Source of the DNA: Alphaproteobacteria bacterium
GTDB taxonomy: Bacteria > Pseudomonadota > Alphaproteobacteria > Bin95
Direction of reading: 5' to 3'
DNA: 42,843 bases
Assembly (NCBI GenBank): GCA_030833925.1
Contig: JAURGE010000022.1
Coordinates: 1 to 42,843 of the forward strand
Made by a program: the position numbers and the translations under genes
Shown: positions 16,693-25,463 of the stretch, one piece after another
Position numbering within the stretch: the first letter of the stretch is position 1
Layout: each line of letters opens with the position of its first letter
The notes under the pieces: model-generated
Told to the model about the DNA's origin: nothing
The model's input: only the letters and a program-made list of their open reading frames with translations
Databases searched by the model: none

Positions 16693-17873
16693 CACCACCC
16701 CCCACCGTCTATTTCCTCTTTTGCGCTGGCAAGAAGCGCTTCCCGATCGGTTGAAAAGCCAGCATCAATCCATCTGTTCTCCAACTTGTTAAGCAATAAT
16801 GTCACTGCCGGTCCCGGCGTAAGCCCAAGCTTAATCAGATCGGATCCTTTTACTGGAAGAACTGGTGTTTTCCAGCTCTGAGCGAGCTCCAACCTCGCTT
16901 CAAGAAGCGATGCTCTTCCATCAAGTGCCTCAAGATGAGCTCGCTGAACAAACACTTCTATTCCTGTGCCGTAGATGGCTTTTTGCCATTCTGCCGTCTG
17001 AAGTCCGAGAGTTGTCCATGGTGGCGCTAAAGCCAATAAATTTGCGCGTTCGCTGTTCGATAACCGAAGCCTATCACAAATATCAATACTGCCGGGAACC
17101 AGTGCTGCTAGCCTAAGAACTGGATCTTGAGGCAGGGTTTCAATCGCAGCAATATTTTTTGGTGGTTCGCCAAGCAGTACTTCTAAGACACCCGAAAGGG
17201 ACATTGCTTCAAGAGTGTTTGTTATACTTGGAGCGGATAACAAACGGAAAAATTCTGTTCTAATTCGCTCCGCTGATACGTGAACAAGACCATCAATCCC
17301 AGCCGCTATCGCCCTAATACTGTCCGGGTCAGGGTCAGAATGACCATACCAAGCATGGAATCTGAAAAAGCGAAGAATTCTAAGATAATCCTCTCGAACC
17401 CTCTCACCAGCTTCGCCCACGAAGCGAACGATACCAGCCTTAAGATCGTCTTCACCGCCGAAATAGTCATAGATATTTCCATCTATGTCGGCAGACATGG
17501 CATTAATAGTAAAATCTCTCCGAGCCGCATCCGCACGCCAATCATCTGTAAATTCCACAGTGGCTTGGCGACCATCGGTTGTGACATCGCGCCTAAGTGT
17601 TGTGATTTCAAACGGTCTACCATCAACGATCGCTGTTACTGTTCCATGTTTAATACCTGTTGGCTTTGCGATTAGGCCTGCCTTTTTAAGCGTGAGCATC
17701 GTCTCATCGGGACGCAGCGTGGTGGCAAGATCAATATCCGCAATTGGCCGGCCGAGGATTGCATCACGCACTGCACCACCAACAAACCTTGTTTGGCCAC
17801 CACCTTTAGCCAGCGCCTCTAACAGTCGCTGTGTTCGGTGATCTGCTAGAGCAGGGTTTCTTACCAAAGTCAC
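16692..17873 (-). CDS. CCA tRNA nucleotidyltransferase / poly(A) polymerase family
   Basis: 393 residues, class II nucleotidyltransferase that adds or repairs the 3' CCA of tRNA. Motifs: GGAVRD at 32-37 (nucleotide-binding helix), DIDLATT at 46-52 with the two metal-binding Asp, the RRDFTINAM segment, and a downstream RILRFFRFH element typical of the neck domain. No HD domain is present. The start is GTG 17873, overlapping the DUF6111 stop by 4 nt (GTGA). A poly(A)-only enzyme cannot be excluded by motif reading, but the length and lack of a C-terminal extension favour the CCA-adding type. Confidence 0.88.
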   Translation of the reverse strand: MTLVRNPALADHRTQRLLEALAKGGGQTRFVGGAVRDAILGRPIADIDLATTLRPDETMLTLKKAGLIAKPTGIKHGTVTAIVDGRPFEITTLRRDVTTDGRQATVEFTDDWRADAARRDFTINAMSADIDGNIYDYFGGEDDLKAGIVRFVGEAGERVREDYLRILRFFRFHAWYGHSDPDPDSIRAIAAGIDGLVHVSAERIRTEFFRLLSAPSITNTLEAMSLSGVLEVLLGEPPKNIAAIETLPQDPVLRLAALVPGSIDICDRLRLSNSERANLLALAPPWTTLGLQTAEWQKAIYGTGIEVFVQRAHLEALDGRASLLEARLELAQSWKTPVLPVKGSDLIKLGLTPGPAVTLLLNKLENRWIDAGFSTDREALLASAKEEIDGGGW

Positions 17874-18142
17874 TTTTTCTTATCTTTTTCAACAAACTGC
17901 CCTGACACCACCTGTCCGTTTTTGAACTGTGATGGAACATACTGGGCATTGGGGGTACCACCAGAGGTCAGCCCCCAGAAAATGAGGCCTGCTGCGGCAA
18001 GGGATAGGCCCGCACCAACTAACCAAACCCAGGGGGCATCTTTTGCTGCTATACGAACAGGGTCCCCTGACCTAGTTTTAAAATAAAGATAGAGTAACGT
18101 TGGGGCGAGCAAGGGAATAAGAATTGAAATTACCTGCCTCAT
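17870..18142 (-). CDS. DUF6111 family small membrane protein
   Basis: About 90 residues with two membrane segments (residues 5-20 and about 38-60) and a C-terminal polar tail ending in Lys residues (YVPSQFKNGQVVSGQF). It matches the alphaproteobacterial DUF6111 pattern; its role is unknown. ATG 18142 overlaps the nudL TGA by one base; a TTG one codon earlier is possible. It sits between nudL and the CCA transferase, an arrangement that recurs in alphaproteobacteria. Confidence 0.72.
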   Translation of the reverse strand: MRQVISILIPLLAPTLLYLYFKTRSGDPVRIAAKDAPWVWLVGAGLSLAAAGLIFWGLTSGGTPNAQYVPSQFKNGQVVSGQFVEKDKKK

Positions 18143-18786
18143 CAATTCTCATCCCTGTTTTCCAACATATCTACAAAATTCACGAGCATCCCAGCAGTGG
18201 CCCCCCAGATGCGGCGGTCTTGATAATAAATTACGTAGAACCAGCGGCGAATACCATCTCTAAGTGCTGTTTCTTTGACGTGATTGCCCCGATCTAAAAT
18301 GAAAGAAAGTGGAGTTTCAAAAACGTCTTCTACCTCAAAGCGATCCAACTCCAAGTTAAAAGGCGGCTCGATCCAGCCAACCACCGGTGTTACCCCATAG
18401 GCTGTGGATGTTTCGTACATAGAAAGGCGCCCAAGCAATCTGACGTGCTCTGGATTTAAACCAATTTCCTCGTGCGTTTCACGGAGTGCCGTTACCACAT
18501 GATTTGCATCTTGAGGCTCAACACCCCCGCCAGGAAAACTGATTTGACCAGCATGCTTTTTAAGGTGTGCCGTCCTCTCGGTAAGTAAGACGGTGGGTCC
18601 ATCTGGTCGATTTATAATTGGAACAAGAACTGCAGCTGGTTTAAGCACTCTGTCAGTCGTCCCTCTTAGGCGCGTGCCATCTGGCCGAAGATCGAAGTCA
18701 CTTCTAAGTGGCGCTTCAGCAAGCCCACCCACCTGCAATACGTCATCCAGAGACTTGATTCGGGACTGGATGTCTTCAGGTGTCAT
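18142..18786 (-). CDS. CoA pyrophosphatase (Nudix hydrolase, NudL type)
   Basis: 214 residues. It hydrolyses CoA and CoA derivatives to 3',5'-ADP and phosphopantetheine forms. The UPF0035 signature is clear: LLTERTAHLKKHAGQ before FPGG, then a Nudix box ALRETHEEIGL. In the Nudix box the distal Glu of G-x5-E is Asp, as in related NudL proteins. The ATG overlaps the DUF1285 stop (ATGA). In this window it is the only obvious CoA-recycling enzyme beside the acyl-CoA genes. Confidence 0.87.
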   Translation of the reverse strand: MTPEDIQSRIKSLDDVLQVGGLAEAPLRSDFDLRPDGTRLRGTTDRVLKPAAVLVPIINRPDGPTVLLTERTAHLKKHAGQISFPGGGVEPQDANHVVTALRETHEEIGLNPEHVRLLGRLSMYETSTAYGVTPVVGWIEPPFNLELDRFEVEDVFETPLSFILDRGNHVKETALRDGIRRWFYVIYYQDRRIWGATAGMLVNFVDMLENRDEN

Positions 18787-19361
18787 GCATCGCCCTCAAT
18801 TGGACCAATTTTATGGAATTGGCCATCACTCCACACCCCCATCGCTCCAGCATCAAAATTATCGACCGCTAAATCTACCAATTCATAAAAGACGGATCTT
18901 AATAAACGAGCCTCCAGACCATCACGCACATGCAGATAAGGGCGCGGCTCTTCTGTTTTGGCATCAAGAATGATGCGCAATTCGTGGTTTGAACTCAGTG
19001 TAACCCAATGATCAAGATTAGTCCGGAAACGAATAACCTGGCCATTACCCTCGCCAGAAGTTTGAATTTCAACTGCAATAAATGGTGAGTCTTCAACATC
19101 AATTCGGCCGCGTTCGACAGGGGTTTCAAGCCAGAAAGAACCATCCGTCTGACGCTTTAGAACGGTGCTGAATAGCTTCACAAGCTCTAAACGAGTGAAG
19201 GGTGTACCCCCATGATGCCAGGTACCATTCACATCAATGCGTATGCCATAGTGACCCATTTCCGTTGGCCGACGTCGAGCTGGTGCCTGGTTCACTGCAG
19301 CGGCGAGATCATCCAATTTTTTTTCTTTAGCCGTCATCGTATTGTCAACGTCATCCGTCAC
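18783..19361 (-). CDS. DUF1285 family protein
   Basis: 192 residues with the DUF1285 core: IRIDVNGTWHHGGTPFTRL at about 41-59, then SFWLETPVERGRI, and a C-terminal RSVFYELVDLAV. No enzymatic residues are known for the family. GTG 19361 is the longest start; ATG 19337 is the alternative and neither has a strong ribosome site. First gene of an overlapping chain (DUF1285, nudL, DUF6111, CCA transferase). Divergent from the ACT-like gene across 283 nt. Confidence 0.8.
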   Translation of the reverse strand: MTDDVDNTMTAKEKKLDDLAAAVNQAPARRRPTEMGHYGIRIDVNGTWHHGGTPFTRLELVKLFSTVLKRQTDGSFWLETPVERGRIDVEDSPFIAVEIQTSGEGNGQVIRFRTNLDHWVTLSSNHELRIILDAKTEEPRPYLHVRDGLEARLLRSVFYELVDLAVDNFDAGAMGVWSDGQFHKIGPIEGDA

Positions 19362-19571
19362 CCATTTTTACTCTTAACAATTTTGTCTGAGGGCTTGTTG
19401 ATCACGCCCAACACGCTGCATGTCAATTTATAATATGCTTATTCATCCGCCAGGCGAGTGCTCAGCTATCGGATATGAGGAAAAAGTAAAAGGCAAAATT
19501 CTTGACATTCCGAAGATTTAGGATCATCCATTCACTATGTTCGGATTTATCAGCATCTCTCGAATTAGCCA

Positions 19572-19596
19572 CCCGGCCTCTCTCTAGAGAGCCGGG
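19572..19596 (+). other. GC-rich hairpin in the leader of the ACT-Nudix gene pair
   Basis: CCCGGC at 19572-19577 pairs with GCCGGG at 19591-19596; a self-complementary CTCTCTAGAGAG lies inside. It sits about 50 nt upstream of the ATG at 19645 in a 283-nt gap that otherwise shows no gene. A TTGACA at 19502-19507 could be a -35 box, but no convincing -10 follows. There is no U-run, so it is not a standard terminator. Confidence 0.35.
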
Positions 19597-19644
19597 CTTC
19601 AAGCGTTGTTTATTGTTTGAGACGAGATAAACGGAACTATTTTC

Positions 19645-19950
19645 ATGAATACCGATGGTTTATTTGGTGATAGAAATTTCACCTCGTTCTGCGTGTCCGC
19701 TACAATGGACCCAGGGGTAATGCCCCGTGTGATGGAAGTTTTTGCTAAAGAAAGTCTAATACCGACACGATGGAACAGTTTTATTAAAGACAATAATATC
19801 ATGATAGATATACAGATGGCTGGCCTTCTTCCAGCGAGGGCGGAATATTTCGCGCGCGTAATTCGCAAAATTCCCATGGTGGAAAATGTGCTCAGCAGCA
19901 CGAAAGCCTCTCCACCCGATAGGCACGGCATTCTCTCAACTAACCAATGA
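19645..19950 (+). CDS. Small ACT-domain-like protein
   Basis: 101 residues. The pattern of residues 13-85 (FTSFCVSATMDPGVMPRVME, then a strand IMIDIQM, then a helix and IPMVENVL) resembles a single beta-alpha-beta-beta-alpha-beta ACT domain, as in the small acetolactate synthase subunits: a P-G-V turn followed by a helix and a closing IPxVxxV strand. No catalytic domain is attached and no ilvB is adjacent. The stop overlaps the ATG of the Nudix gene by 4 nt, so the two products are made together. ACT domains usually bind amino acids, so it may be a ligand sensor for the partner, but this is inference. Confidence 0.6.
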   Translation: MNTDGLFGDRNFTSFCVSATMDPGVMPRVMEVFAKESLIPTRWNSFIKDNNIMIDIQMAGLLPARAEYFARVIRKIPMVENVLSSTKASPPDRHGILSTNQ

Positions 19951-20801
19951 GCTATTTAACCCACATTCGCCAATGCAACTCGCATGACCTTAGGCGGTTC
20001 ATGCCTTTCTACATCGCTGATCAGCGTGTTGGATATGTGCGGCCAGTAGTATTGGATGTTTTGCTGGGCGTATCTGGTTTTAAGAGCGTAAGAGATGGCG
20101 TGGCCATAAACTCGGATTGCGAAACTTTTAAGGATCGCACTGAAGCGTTGGGAGAAGCTGCTAAAGAACTAGTCGCGGCAGGGCTCTCCAAGATGGCAGG
20201 GGACGAGCTGTACGGAGTAAAAAACTCCTGGGAACAATGTCCCCTTGCAGCTGTCAATCGCGGTGCCGCCGCCGCTTTGGGTATCCGTTCATATGGAGTC
20301 CACGTTAATGGCTGGCGTCGAGAAGCCAGCGGAAAACTCTCAATCTGGACCGGGATACGTGCAGCCGAAAAGTCTGTTGCACCAGGCAAGCTCGATAACA
20401 TGATAGCTGGAGGGCAACCGATCGGCCTCACCCTTATGCAGAATTTGATTAAAGAAGCAGCCGAAGAAGCAAACGTGAGTGAAACATTAGCTCGCCGCGC
20501 CAAGCCTGTTAGCTGTATTTCGTACGTGATGGAGGATGGTGACGGCCTGAGACCTGATGTAATGTTTTGTTATGACCTCGAACTTCCCCAAGAGTTTATT
20601 CCCAAAAACATAGATGGTGAGATGTCAGAATTTGTCCTTCTGCCAGCAGAAGAAGCAATTCGAAAAGTAAATGAAACGGACGAGTATAAATTCAATGTAA
20701 ATCTAGTTGTGACCGACTTTGCTGTTAGGCACGGATTGCTCAATCCAGATTGCACACCAGACTACACGATGATCGTTCAAGGATTGCGAGGACAAGTCTA
20801 A
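19947..20801 (+). CDS. DUF4743-Nudix hydrolase
   Basis: 284 residues with an N-terminal DUF4743 region (residues 1-115, including PFYIADQRVGYVRP) and a C-terminal Nudix domain. The Nudix box is around GGQPIGLTLMQNLIKEAAEEANV-like residues 152-176, with the E-x2-E-E motif intact. The family includes the yeast YJR142W protein, and plant relatives act on damaged thiamine diphosphates; the substrate here is not known. It overlaps the ACT-like gene (ATGA). The next gene is convergent map. Confidence 0.82.
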   Translation: MSYLTHIRQCNSHDLRRFMPFYIADQRVGYVRPVVLDVLLGVSGFKSVRDGVAINSDCETFKDRTEALGEAAKELVAAGLSKMAGDELYGVKNSWEQCPLAAVNRGAAAALGIRSYGVHVNGWRREASGKLSIWTGIRAAEKSVAPGKLDNMIAGGQPIGLTLMQNLIKEAAEEANVSETLARRAKPVSCISYVMEDGDGLRPDVMFCYDLELPQEFIPKNIDGEMSEFVLLPAEEAIRKVNETDEYKFNVNLVVTDFAVRHGLLNPDCTPDYTMIVQGLRGQV

Positions 20802-20937
20802 TTTTTTGCTTGGACAACTTAGCAAACTCTGCGCGCCGGCCTAATTAGAACCTTCCGCAGAAATGGCGCTTAGGTTCCTTACAATAACCCTGTCATGAGG
20901 CCCTTAGTTAAACTGCTAGATGATTAATACAGCCCGC

Positions 20938-21759
20938 CTAAGCGTAGGGTGGTTTTGTGTACCCAGCAGGTGAAAGCGTGAATATCTCACAGCCACTTTC
21001 AGTTACACCCAGAGAATGCTCAAACTGGGCGGAGAGCGAGCGATCACGAGTTACAGCCGTCCAACCATCAGCAAGGATTTTTGTATCGGCTCGCCCCGCA
21101 TTTACCATTGGTTCGATTGTGAAGAACATGCCAGGTTCGAGCACAGCCCCATCTCCTGGCCTACCATAATGGAGCACACTCGGAGGTGCATGAAACACCA
21201 GACCTAAACCATGGCCGCAAAAATCGCGAACGACAGAGAACCGCTCTCCCTCAACATACTTTTGAATAACGCTGCCAATATCTCCCAAGGTAGCGCCCGG
21301 TTTTACTGCTTCGATGCCACGGAACAGCGCTTCATAGGTGACGTCAATTAGCCTCTGAGCTTTAACACTGACATTCCCGACGGGATACATCCGGCTGGCA
21401 TCTCCGTGCCATCCATCCAAGATGACCGTAACATCGATATTTAGAACGTCCCCTTCGGACAACCGCTTAGGCCCAGGAATGCCATGACAAACTACATGGT
21501 TTATCGAAGTACAAATTGACTTTGGAAAACCTCGATAGTTCAGAGGTGCCGGCACTGCTCCTCGTGTAGTGATAAATTCGTGCGCAAGCTGATCAAGCTT
21601 TTCAGTAGTAACGCCTGGCTGCACGTGATCTGTAATAAAATCGAGGGTTTCTGCGCAGAGTCGACCAGCGCGGCGCATGCCTTCAAAATCGGCAGGCGTA
21701 TGCAGGGTTATCCGATCTTTGCTGACCGTTCGGCCGGCACTTAAGTCAGCTTCATTCAT
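20938..21759 (-). CDS. map: Methionine aminopeptidase, type I
   Basis: Removes the initiator Met from nascent proteins. 273 residues. All five metal ligands are present with E. coli spacing: Asp109, Asp120, His183, Glu216 and Glu247, plus the substrate His92 in CHGIPG. The N-terminus is about 12 residues longer than the E. coli enzyme. The start is ATG 21759; the AGGAGA lies 14 nt upstream, which is rather far. sfsA lies 26 nt upstream, so the two may be co-transcribed. Confidence 0.95.
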   Translation of the reverse strand: MNEADLSAGRTVSKDRITLHTPADFEGMRRAGRLCAETLDFITDHVQPGVTTEKLDQLAHEFITTRGAVPAPLNYRGFPKSICTSINHVVCHGIPGPKRLSEGDVLNIDVTVILDGWHGDASRMYPVGNVSVKAQRLIDVTYEALFRGIEAVKPGATLGDIGSVIQKYVEGERFSVVRDFCGHGLGLVFHAPPSVLHYGRPGDGAVLEPGMFFTIEPMVNAGRADTKILADGWTAVTRDRSLSAQFEHSLGVTESGCEIFTLSPAGYTKPPYA

Positions 21760-21785
21760 AGTTCTTTATGCCATCTCCTACGTGC

Positions 21786-22490
21786 TCAGGAAATTGCCAC
21801 TGGCAAACGATTACGAAGCTCTATGCCTTCTAGAGTAATAGAGCAATCGTAACATACACTTTCAACGCCCTTTGCCCGAGCATTCCGAAAGGCCAGTCCA
21901 TATGCTGGATCAATATCATCAGCTAACGTAAACGATCCGCAGTCCATCCGTTGCACAATATAGAGCATAACAGCTCGTCCTCCCATTTCTGCAACGTTTG
22001 CCAGTTCAGCAAGGTGCTTTGCTCCTCGTGAGGTTTTACTATCAGGGAATTCTGCCCGCCTGTTACGCTCTAGATGGACATTTTTAATTTCCACATAACA
22101 ATCCGGCCTACTTTTGTCTGATAGGAGCAAATCAATCCTAGAATTTTGTCCATATTTCACCTCCCGACGGCAATTTTCATAGCCAGCAAGTTCTGGAATT
22201 AGTCCCATTAAGATTGCTTCTTCAGCTATTCGGTTTGGTCGACCAGTATCGATGCCAACTAGGCCTGATTTCAGCTCCGTCAGCTCCCAAGCAAATGGCA
22301 ACTTAGCCTTTGGATTTTTTGCCGGACGAAGCCATATTCTTTCACCCTCGCGAGCCAATCCCAACATTGCTCCAGGATTTGGGCAGTGAACTGTAAGTTT
22401 AGTGTCGGTTGCTTCGAGTATTACGTCGGCAAGAAAACGCTTGTAGCGCCGAATTAAAGTCGCTGCTTGAAGTGGTTTTTCAAATTGCAC
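21786..22490 (-). CDS. sfsA: SfsA family protein (sugar fermentation stimulation / DNA- and RNA-binding nuclease-like)
   Basis: SfsA homologue: RRYKRFLADV near the N-terminus, the HCPNPGAM motif, and the nuclease-like core with RIDLLL and CYVEIKNVHL. The frame can start at GTG 22514, but GTG 22490 gives MQFEKPLQAATLIRRYKRF, aligned residue for residue with E. coli SfsA, and a total of 234 residues, the same as E. coli. Its cellular role remains poorly understood; the fold resembles restriction endonuclease-like nucleases. It commonly neighbours map in alphaproteobacteria. Confidence 0.9.
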   Translation of the reverse strand: MQFEKPLQAATLIRRYKRFLADVILEATDTKLTVHCPNPGAMLGLAREGERIWLRPAKNPKAKLPFAWELTELKSGLVGIDTGRPNRIAEEAILMGLIPELAGYENCRREVKYGQNSRIDLLLSDKSRPDCYVEIKNVHLERNRRAEFPDSKTSRGAKHLAELANVAEMGGRAVMLYIVQRMDCGSFTLADDIDPAYGLAFRNARAKGVESVCYDCSITLEGIELRNRLPVAIS

Positions 22491-22577
22491 TAATAAAATC
22501 CGGGTTGGAGTCACAGGCTAGTGCGCCTACTATTGTCACGCTAACCTCCAGTTGTAACACCTAGGATTAACGCAACC

Positions 22578-23348
22578 ATGACCGAAACCGCAACCACTGT
22601 GACCGCCGGTATGGTCGTTATAGGCAATGAAATTCTGTCAGGTCGCACCCAGGACCTTAACGTAGCCTTCGTAGGAACCGAACTTAATGAGTTGGGCATT
22701 CAGCTCCTTGAGGTTCGCATTGTCCCCGATATCAAGGAAGAGATCGTTGCAGCAGTAAACGCCCTCAGAACGAAGTTTGACTACGTTTTTACGACGGGAG
22801 GGATTGGCCCAACTCACGACGACATCACCTCTGAGTCTGTGGCGGCAGCCTTCGGCAAACAAGCAGTTTATCACCCGACATCTTACGCCATTTTAGAAGC
22901 AACAATGAAACGCCGGAATATTGAGTTTACCGAAGCGCGGAAACGGATGGCCCTTGTTCCAGAAGGTGGTGACGTAATTGAAAATGATCTTGGTGTGGCC
23001 CCTGGATTTGTGATGGAGAATGTATACGTCATGGCGGGAGTCCCGCAGGTTGCAAAATCTATGTTTAAGGCGGCCGCTCCTTTTCTTAGACGCGGTCAGA
23101 CAAAACGCTCCCGATCTATCGCAACCCATCTAGCCGAAGGCACAATTGCAGCAGGCTTGGAAGCTATCCAAAAGCAATACGCCAACGCCGACATCGGGAG
23201 TTATCCTTTCTACAATACCCCCGGTGGGCACGGAACGACGTTAGTGGTGCGTAGTTTTGATGAAAACGACCTTGTTGGAGCAGGAGATGCAATCATTAAG
23301 ATGATTGCTGAGCTTAAAGGCGAAGCCCTCTCCGACGAGCGAAGCTAA
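22578..23348 (+). CDS. Molybdopterin-binding / CinA N-terminal-domain protein
   Basis: 256 residues of the MoaB/Mog-like fold (COG1058). The N-terminal GNEILSGRTQD and the TTGGIGPTHDD loop at about 74-84 are diagnostic. The nicotinamide-nucleotide amidase domain of full CinA is absent. This domain in CinA has ADP-ribose pyrophosphatase activity; molybdopterin binding is the older annotation. The start is ATG 22578 with AGGA upstream. Divergent from sfsA with about 87 nt between the starts. Confidence 0.85.
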   Translation: MTETATTVTAGMVVIGNEILSGRTQDLNVAFVGTELNELGIQLLEVRIVPDIKEEIVAAVNALRTKFDYVFTTGGIGPTHDDITSESVAAAFGKQAVYHPTSYAILEATMKRRNIEFTEARKRMALVPEGGDVIENDLGVAPGFVMENVYVMAGVPQVAKSMFKAAAPFLRRGQTKRSRSIATHLAEGTIAAGLEAIQKQYANADIGSYPFYNTPGGHGTTLVVRSFDENDLVGAGDAIIKMIAELKGEALSDERS

Positions 23349-23365
23349 AAAACAAAGAGGAAGTT

Positions 23366-24307
23366 ATGCCTGTTCATCCGCAGATTGCAAAAGCGCTCGA
23401 GGCGCTTGCCAAAGCTAATCTCCCCGCAATCGAAGATCTTGACCCGCAAGCGGCGCGCTTTCAAATGGATCAAATGTCAAAGGCACGTGGGGGTGAGCCA
23501 ACTCCATTGCCTAAAATAGAAGACAGAAAAATCCCAGGCCCCGCAGGCGATATTCCTGTGAGGATATATTGGCCTGAGGGGAAAAAACCACATCCCATTG
23601 TTGTCTATTTTCATGGTGGGGGACATGTGATTGGTAACCTGGACACCCATGACAAGGTGGCTCGCAATTTAGCTGCTGGCTCCGGAGCGATTTTCATCTC
23701 AGTCGATTATCGCATGGGCCCGGAACATCGTTTCCCAGCCGCGGTAGAAGACAGTTGGGCCGCTTTACTTTGGGCATATACTCATGCTGCGGAAATTGGT
23801 GGTGACCAAACAAAATTAGCTGTTTCAGGGGATAGTGCAGGTGGCAATCTTGCTGGCGTTATGGCACTTATGGCGCGTGATGCTGGTGCCCCAAAATTAG
23901 CGCTGCAGTCTTTAGTCTACCCCGTTGGAGACTATTCACTCTCAGCTGAAAGCTATCACACGTACGGCAAAGGCTTTGGAATCTTAACAGCTAATGCAAT
24001 GAAATGGTTCCAACAACACTATCTAAACGATCCATCCGATGCAGATGATTGGCGCGCCTCACCTTTGAAGGCTAAGAGTTTTGCTGGCACAGCACCCGCA
24101 ATCATTGTTGCGGCTGAATGTGACGTACTAGTCGACGACGGCAAAGCCTACGCTGATCGACTTAAAGCAGATGGTGTCCCGGTGAACTACAAGGTCTATG
24201 AAGGAATGATTCACGCATTTTTTGGCATGGCTCCTGACATCGATGGCGCAGTTCAGGCACAAAAAGACGTCTCATTGGCGCTAAGGGCAGCATTCGAGGG
24301 GGAATAG
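23366..24307 (+). CDS. Alpha/beta hydrolase of the hormone-sensitive lipase (HSL, family IV) group
   Basis: 313 residues. HGGG at 83-86 forms the oxyanion hole; the triad is Ser157 (GDSAGG), Asp253 (ECDVLVDD) and His283 (MIHAFFGM). This is the family IV esterase pattern; substrates are usually short to medium acyl esters. No signal peptide is seen. A good GAGGAAG ribosome site lies before ATG 23366. The stop is 1 nt before the thiolase-homologue ATG, so it forms a three-gene unit with the thiolase homologue and the DUF35 protein. It could release the acid that the following genes process, but this is inference. Confidence 0.87.
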   Translation: MPVHPQIAKALEALAKANLPAIEDLDPQAARFQMDQMSKARGGEPTPLPKIEDRKIPGPAGDIPVRIYWPEGKKPHPIVVYFHGGGHVIGNLDTHDKVARNLAAGSGAIFISVDYRMGPEHRFPAAVEDSWAALLWAYTHAAEIGGDQTKLAVSGDSAGGNLAGVMALMARDAGAPKLALQSLVYPVGDYSLSAESYHTYGKGFGILTANAMKWFQQHYLNDPSDADDWRASPLKAKSFAGTAPAIIVAAECDVLVDDGKAYADRLKADGVPVNYKVYEGMIHAFFGMAPDIDGAVQAQKDVSLALRAAFEGE

Positions 24308-24308
24308 C

Positions 24309-25463
24309 ATGAGCGGAACTCTTAACGGCAAAGCAGCAGTCACAGGGATAGGTGAAACAGCGTATTCCCGCGGAACCGATAAAAGCTCCATTGGCCTAAT
24401 GCTCGAGGCTTCGCTGAAAGCAATTGCGGATGCAGGTCTTCATCCAAAACAGATTGATGGCGTGATACCCTACTCACTAGGCCCCGTCGCAGAAGAAATA
24501 ATGACAGGGCTAGGATTGGAAGATGTGAGATTTTCAGTCCAGACGCCCATGGGTGGGGCAAGCGCTGTAGCAGCATTACAAGCAGCCTCAATGGCAATTG
24601 CAGCGGGAGTTTGCAACCACGTGCTCCTGGTTTTAGGTAGGCGAGGCTACTCCGATAGTCGCGTCGCGACCAGGTTAGCTGCCATGCCTCAGTTCCGGCT
24701 AATTAGCGAATTTGAGAATCCAATAGGCGCGATAGCGCCTGCACAACTCTATGCCCCCATGGCCCGACGGCACATGGAGATGTTTGGCACGACGACAGAT
24801 CAATTCGCCGAAATCGCGATTGCTATGCGTGAGCATGCCATTCTTAACGACAATGCGATTATGCAGAAGCCACTAAATCTGGAAGATTACAAGTCTGCGC
24901 GCATGATATCAGATCCTTTTCGTCTCTTTGATTGCAGCTTAGAGAGTGATGGCGCATGTGCTGTGATTGTTAGCGCCGCGAACATTGCTAAAGACACTCG
25001 TGCACCAGTTACAATTCTAGGTGTAGCCGAAGGTCACCCTAGATCTCCTTCAACTATTACGCAGCGTGAAGACATGACCACGCTGGGTCTTGCTACAGCA
25101 GCACCACGAGCATTTGATATGGCAGGCGTCAAGCACAAGGATATCGACGTAGCACAAATCTATGACTGCTTTACTTATACAGTGATATGCGAAATCGAAG
25201 ATTTAGGCTTTTGTAAAAAAGGAGAAGGTGGGGCTTTTGTTGAAGGCGGACGAATCCGGCTTGGTGGAGAGCTGCCAATCAATACTCATGGAGGCCTGCT
25301 GTCCCAAGCGCATATTGCAGGGATGAACCATATCTATGAATTAGTGCGTCAGTTAAGGGGTGAAGGCGGTCGCGCGCAGGTAAAAGATGCACAAATTGGA
25401 CTTGTAACCGGATATGGAGACCTGGGTGATGGATCAATAGCGATTATGCAGGGAGCCTCCTGA
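24309..25463 (+). CDS. Thiolase-fold lipid-transfer/SCP2-type protein lacking thiolase cysteines
   Basis: 384 residues with the full thiolase fold. The usual nucleophilic Cys region reads TPMGGASAVAAL (79-90), with no Cys, and the C-terminal Cys-x-Gly region reads VTGYGDLGDGS, also without Cys. The NTHGG motif (325-329) and YDCFT (285-289) are kept. This matches the group containing Ltp2-like retro-aldolases and other non-thiolase members that work with a DUF35 partner, which is the next gene, overlapping by one base. Claisen condensation/thiolysis is therefore unlikely. A carbon-carbon bond-cleaving aldolase or an acyl-transfer role is inferred from the pair. Confidence 0.8.
   Translation: MSGTLNGKAAVTGIGETAYSRGTDKSSIGLMLEASLKAIADAGLHPKQIDGVIPYSLGPVAEEIMTGLGLEDVRFSVQTPMGGASAVAALQAASMAIAAGVCNHVLLVLGRRGYSDSRVATRLAAMPQFRLISEFENPIGAIAPAQLYAPMARRHMEMFGTTTDQFAEIAIAMREHAILNDNAIMQKPLNLEDYKSARMISDPFRLFDCSLESDGACAVIVSAANIAKDTRAPVTILGVAEGHPRSPSTITQREDMTTLGLATAAPRAFDMAGVKHKDIDVAQIYDCFTYTVICEIEDLGFCKKGEGGAFVEGGRIRLGGELPINTHGGLLSQAHIAGMNHIYELVRQLRGEGGRAQVKDAQIGLVTGYGDLGDGSIAIMQGAS

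Noticed and set aside
20021..20503. 160-codon minus-strand frame
   Set aside because: Antisense to the DUF4743-Nudix gene, with no family resemblance.
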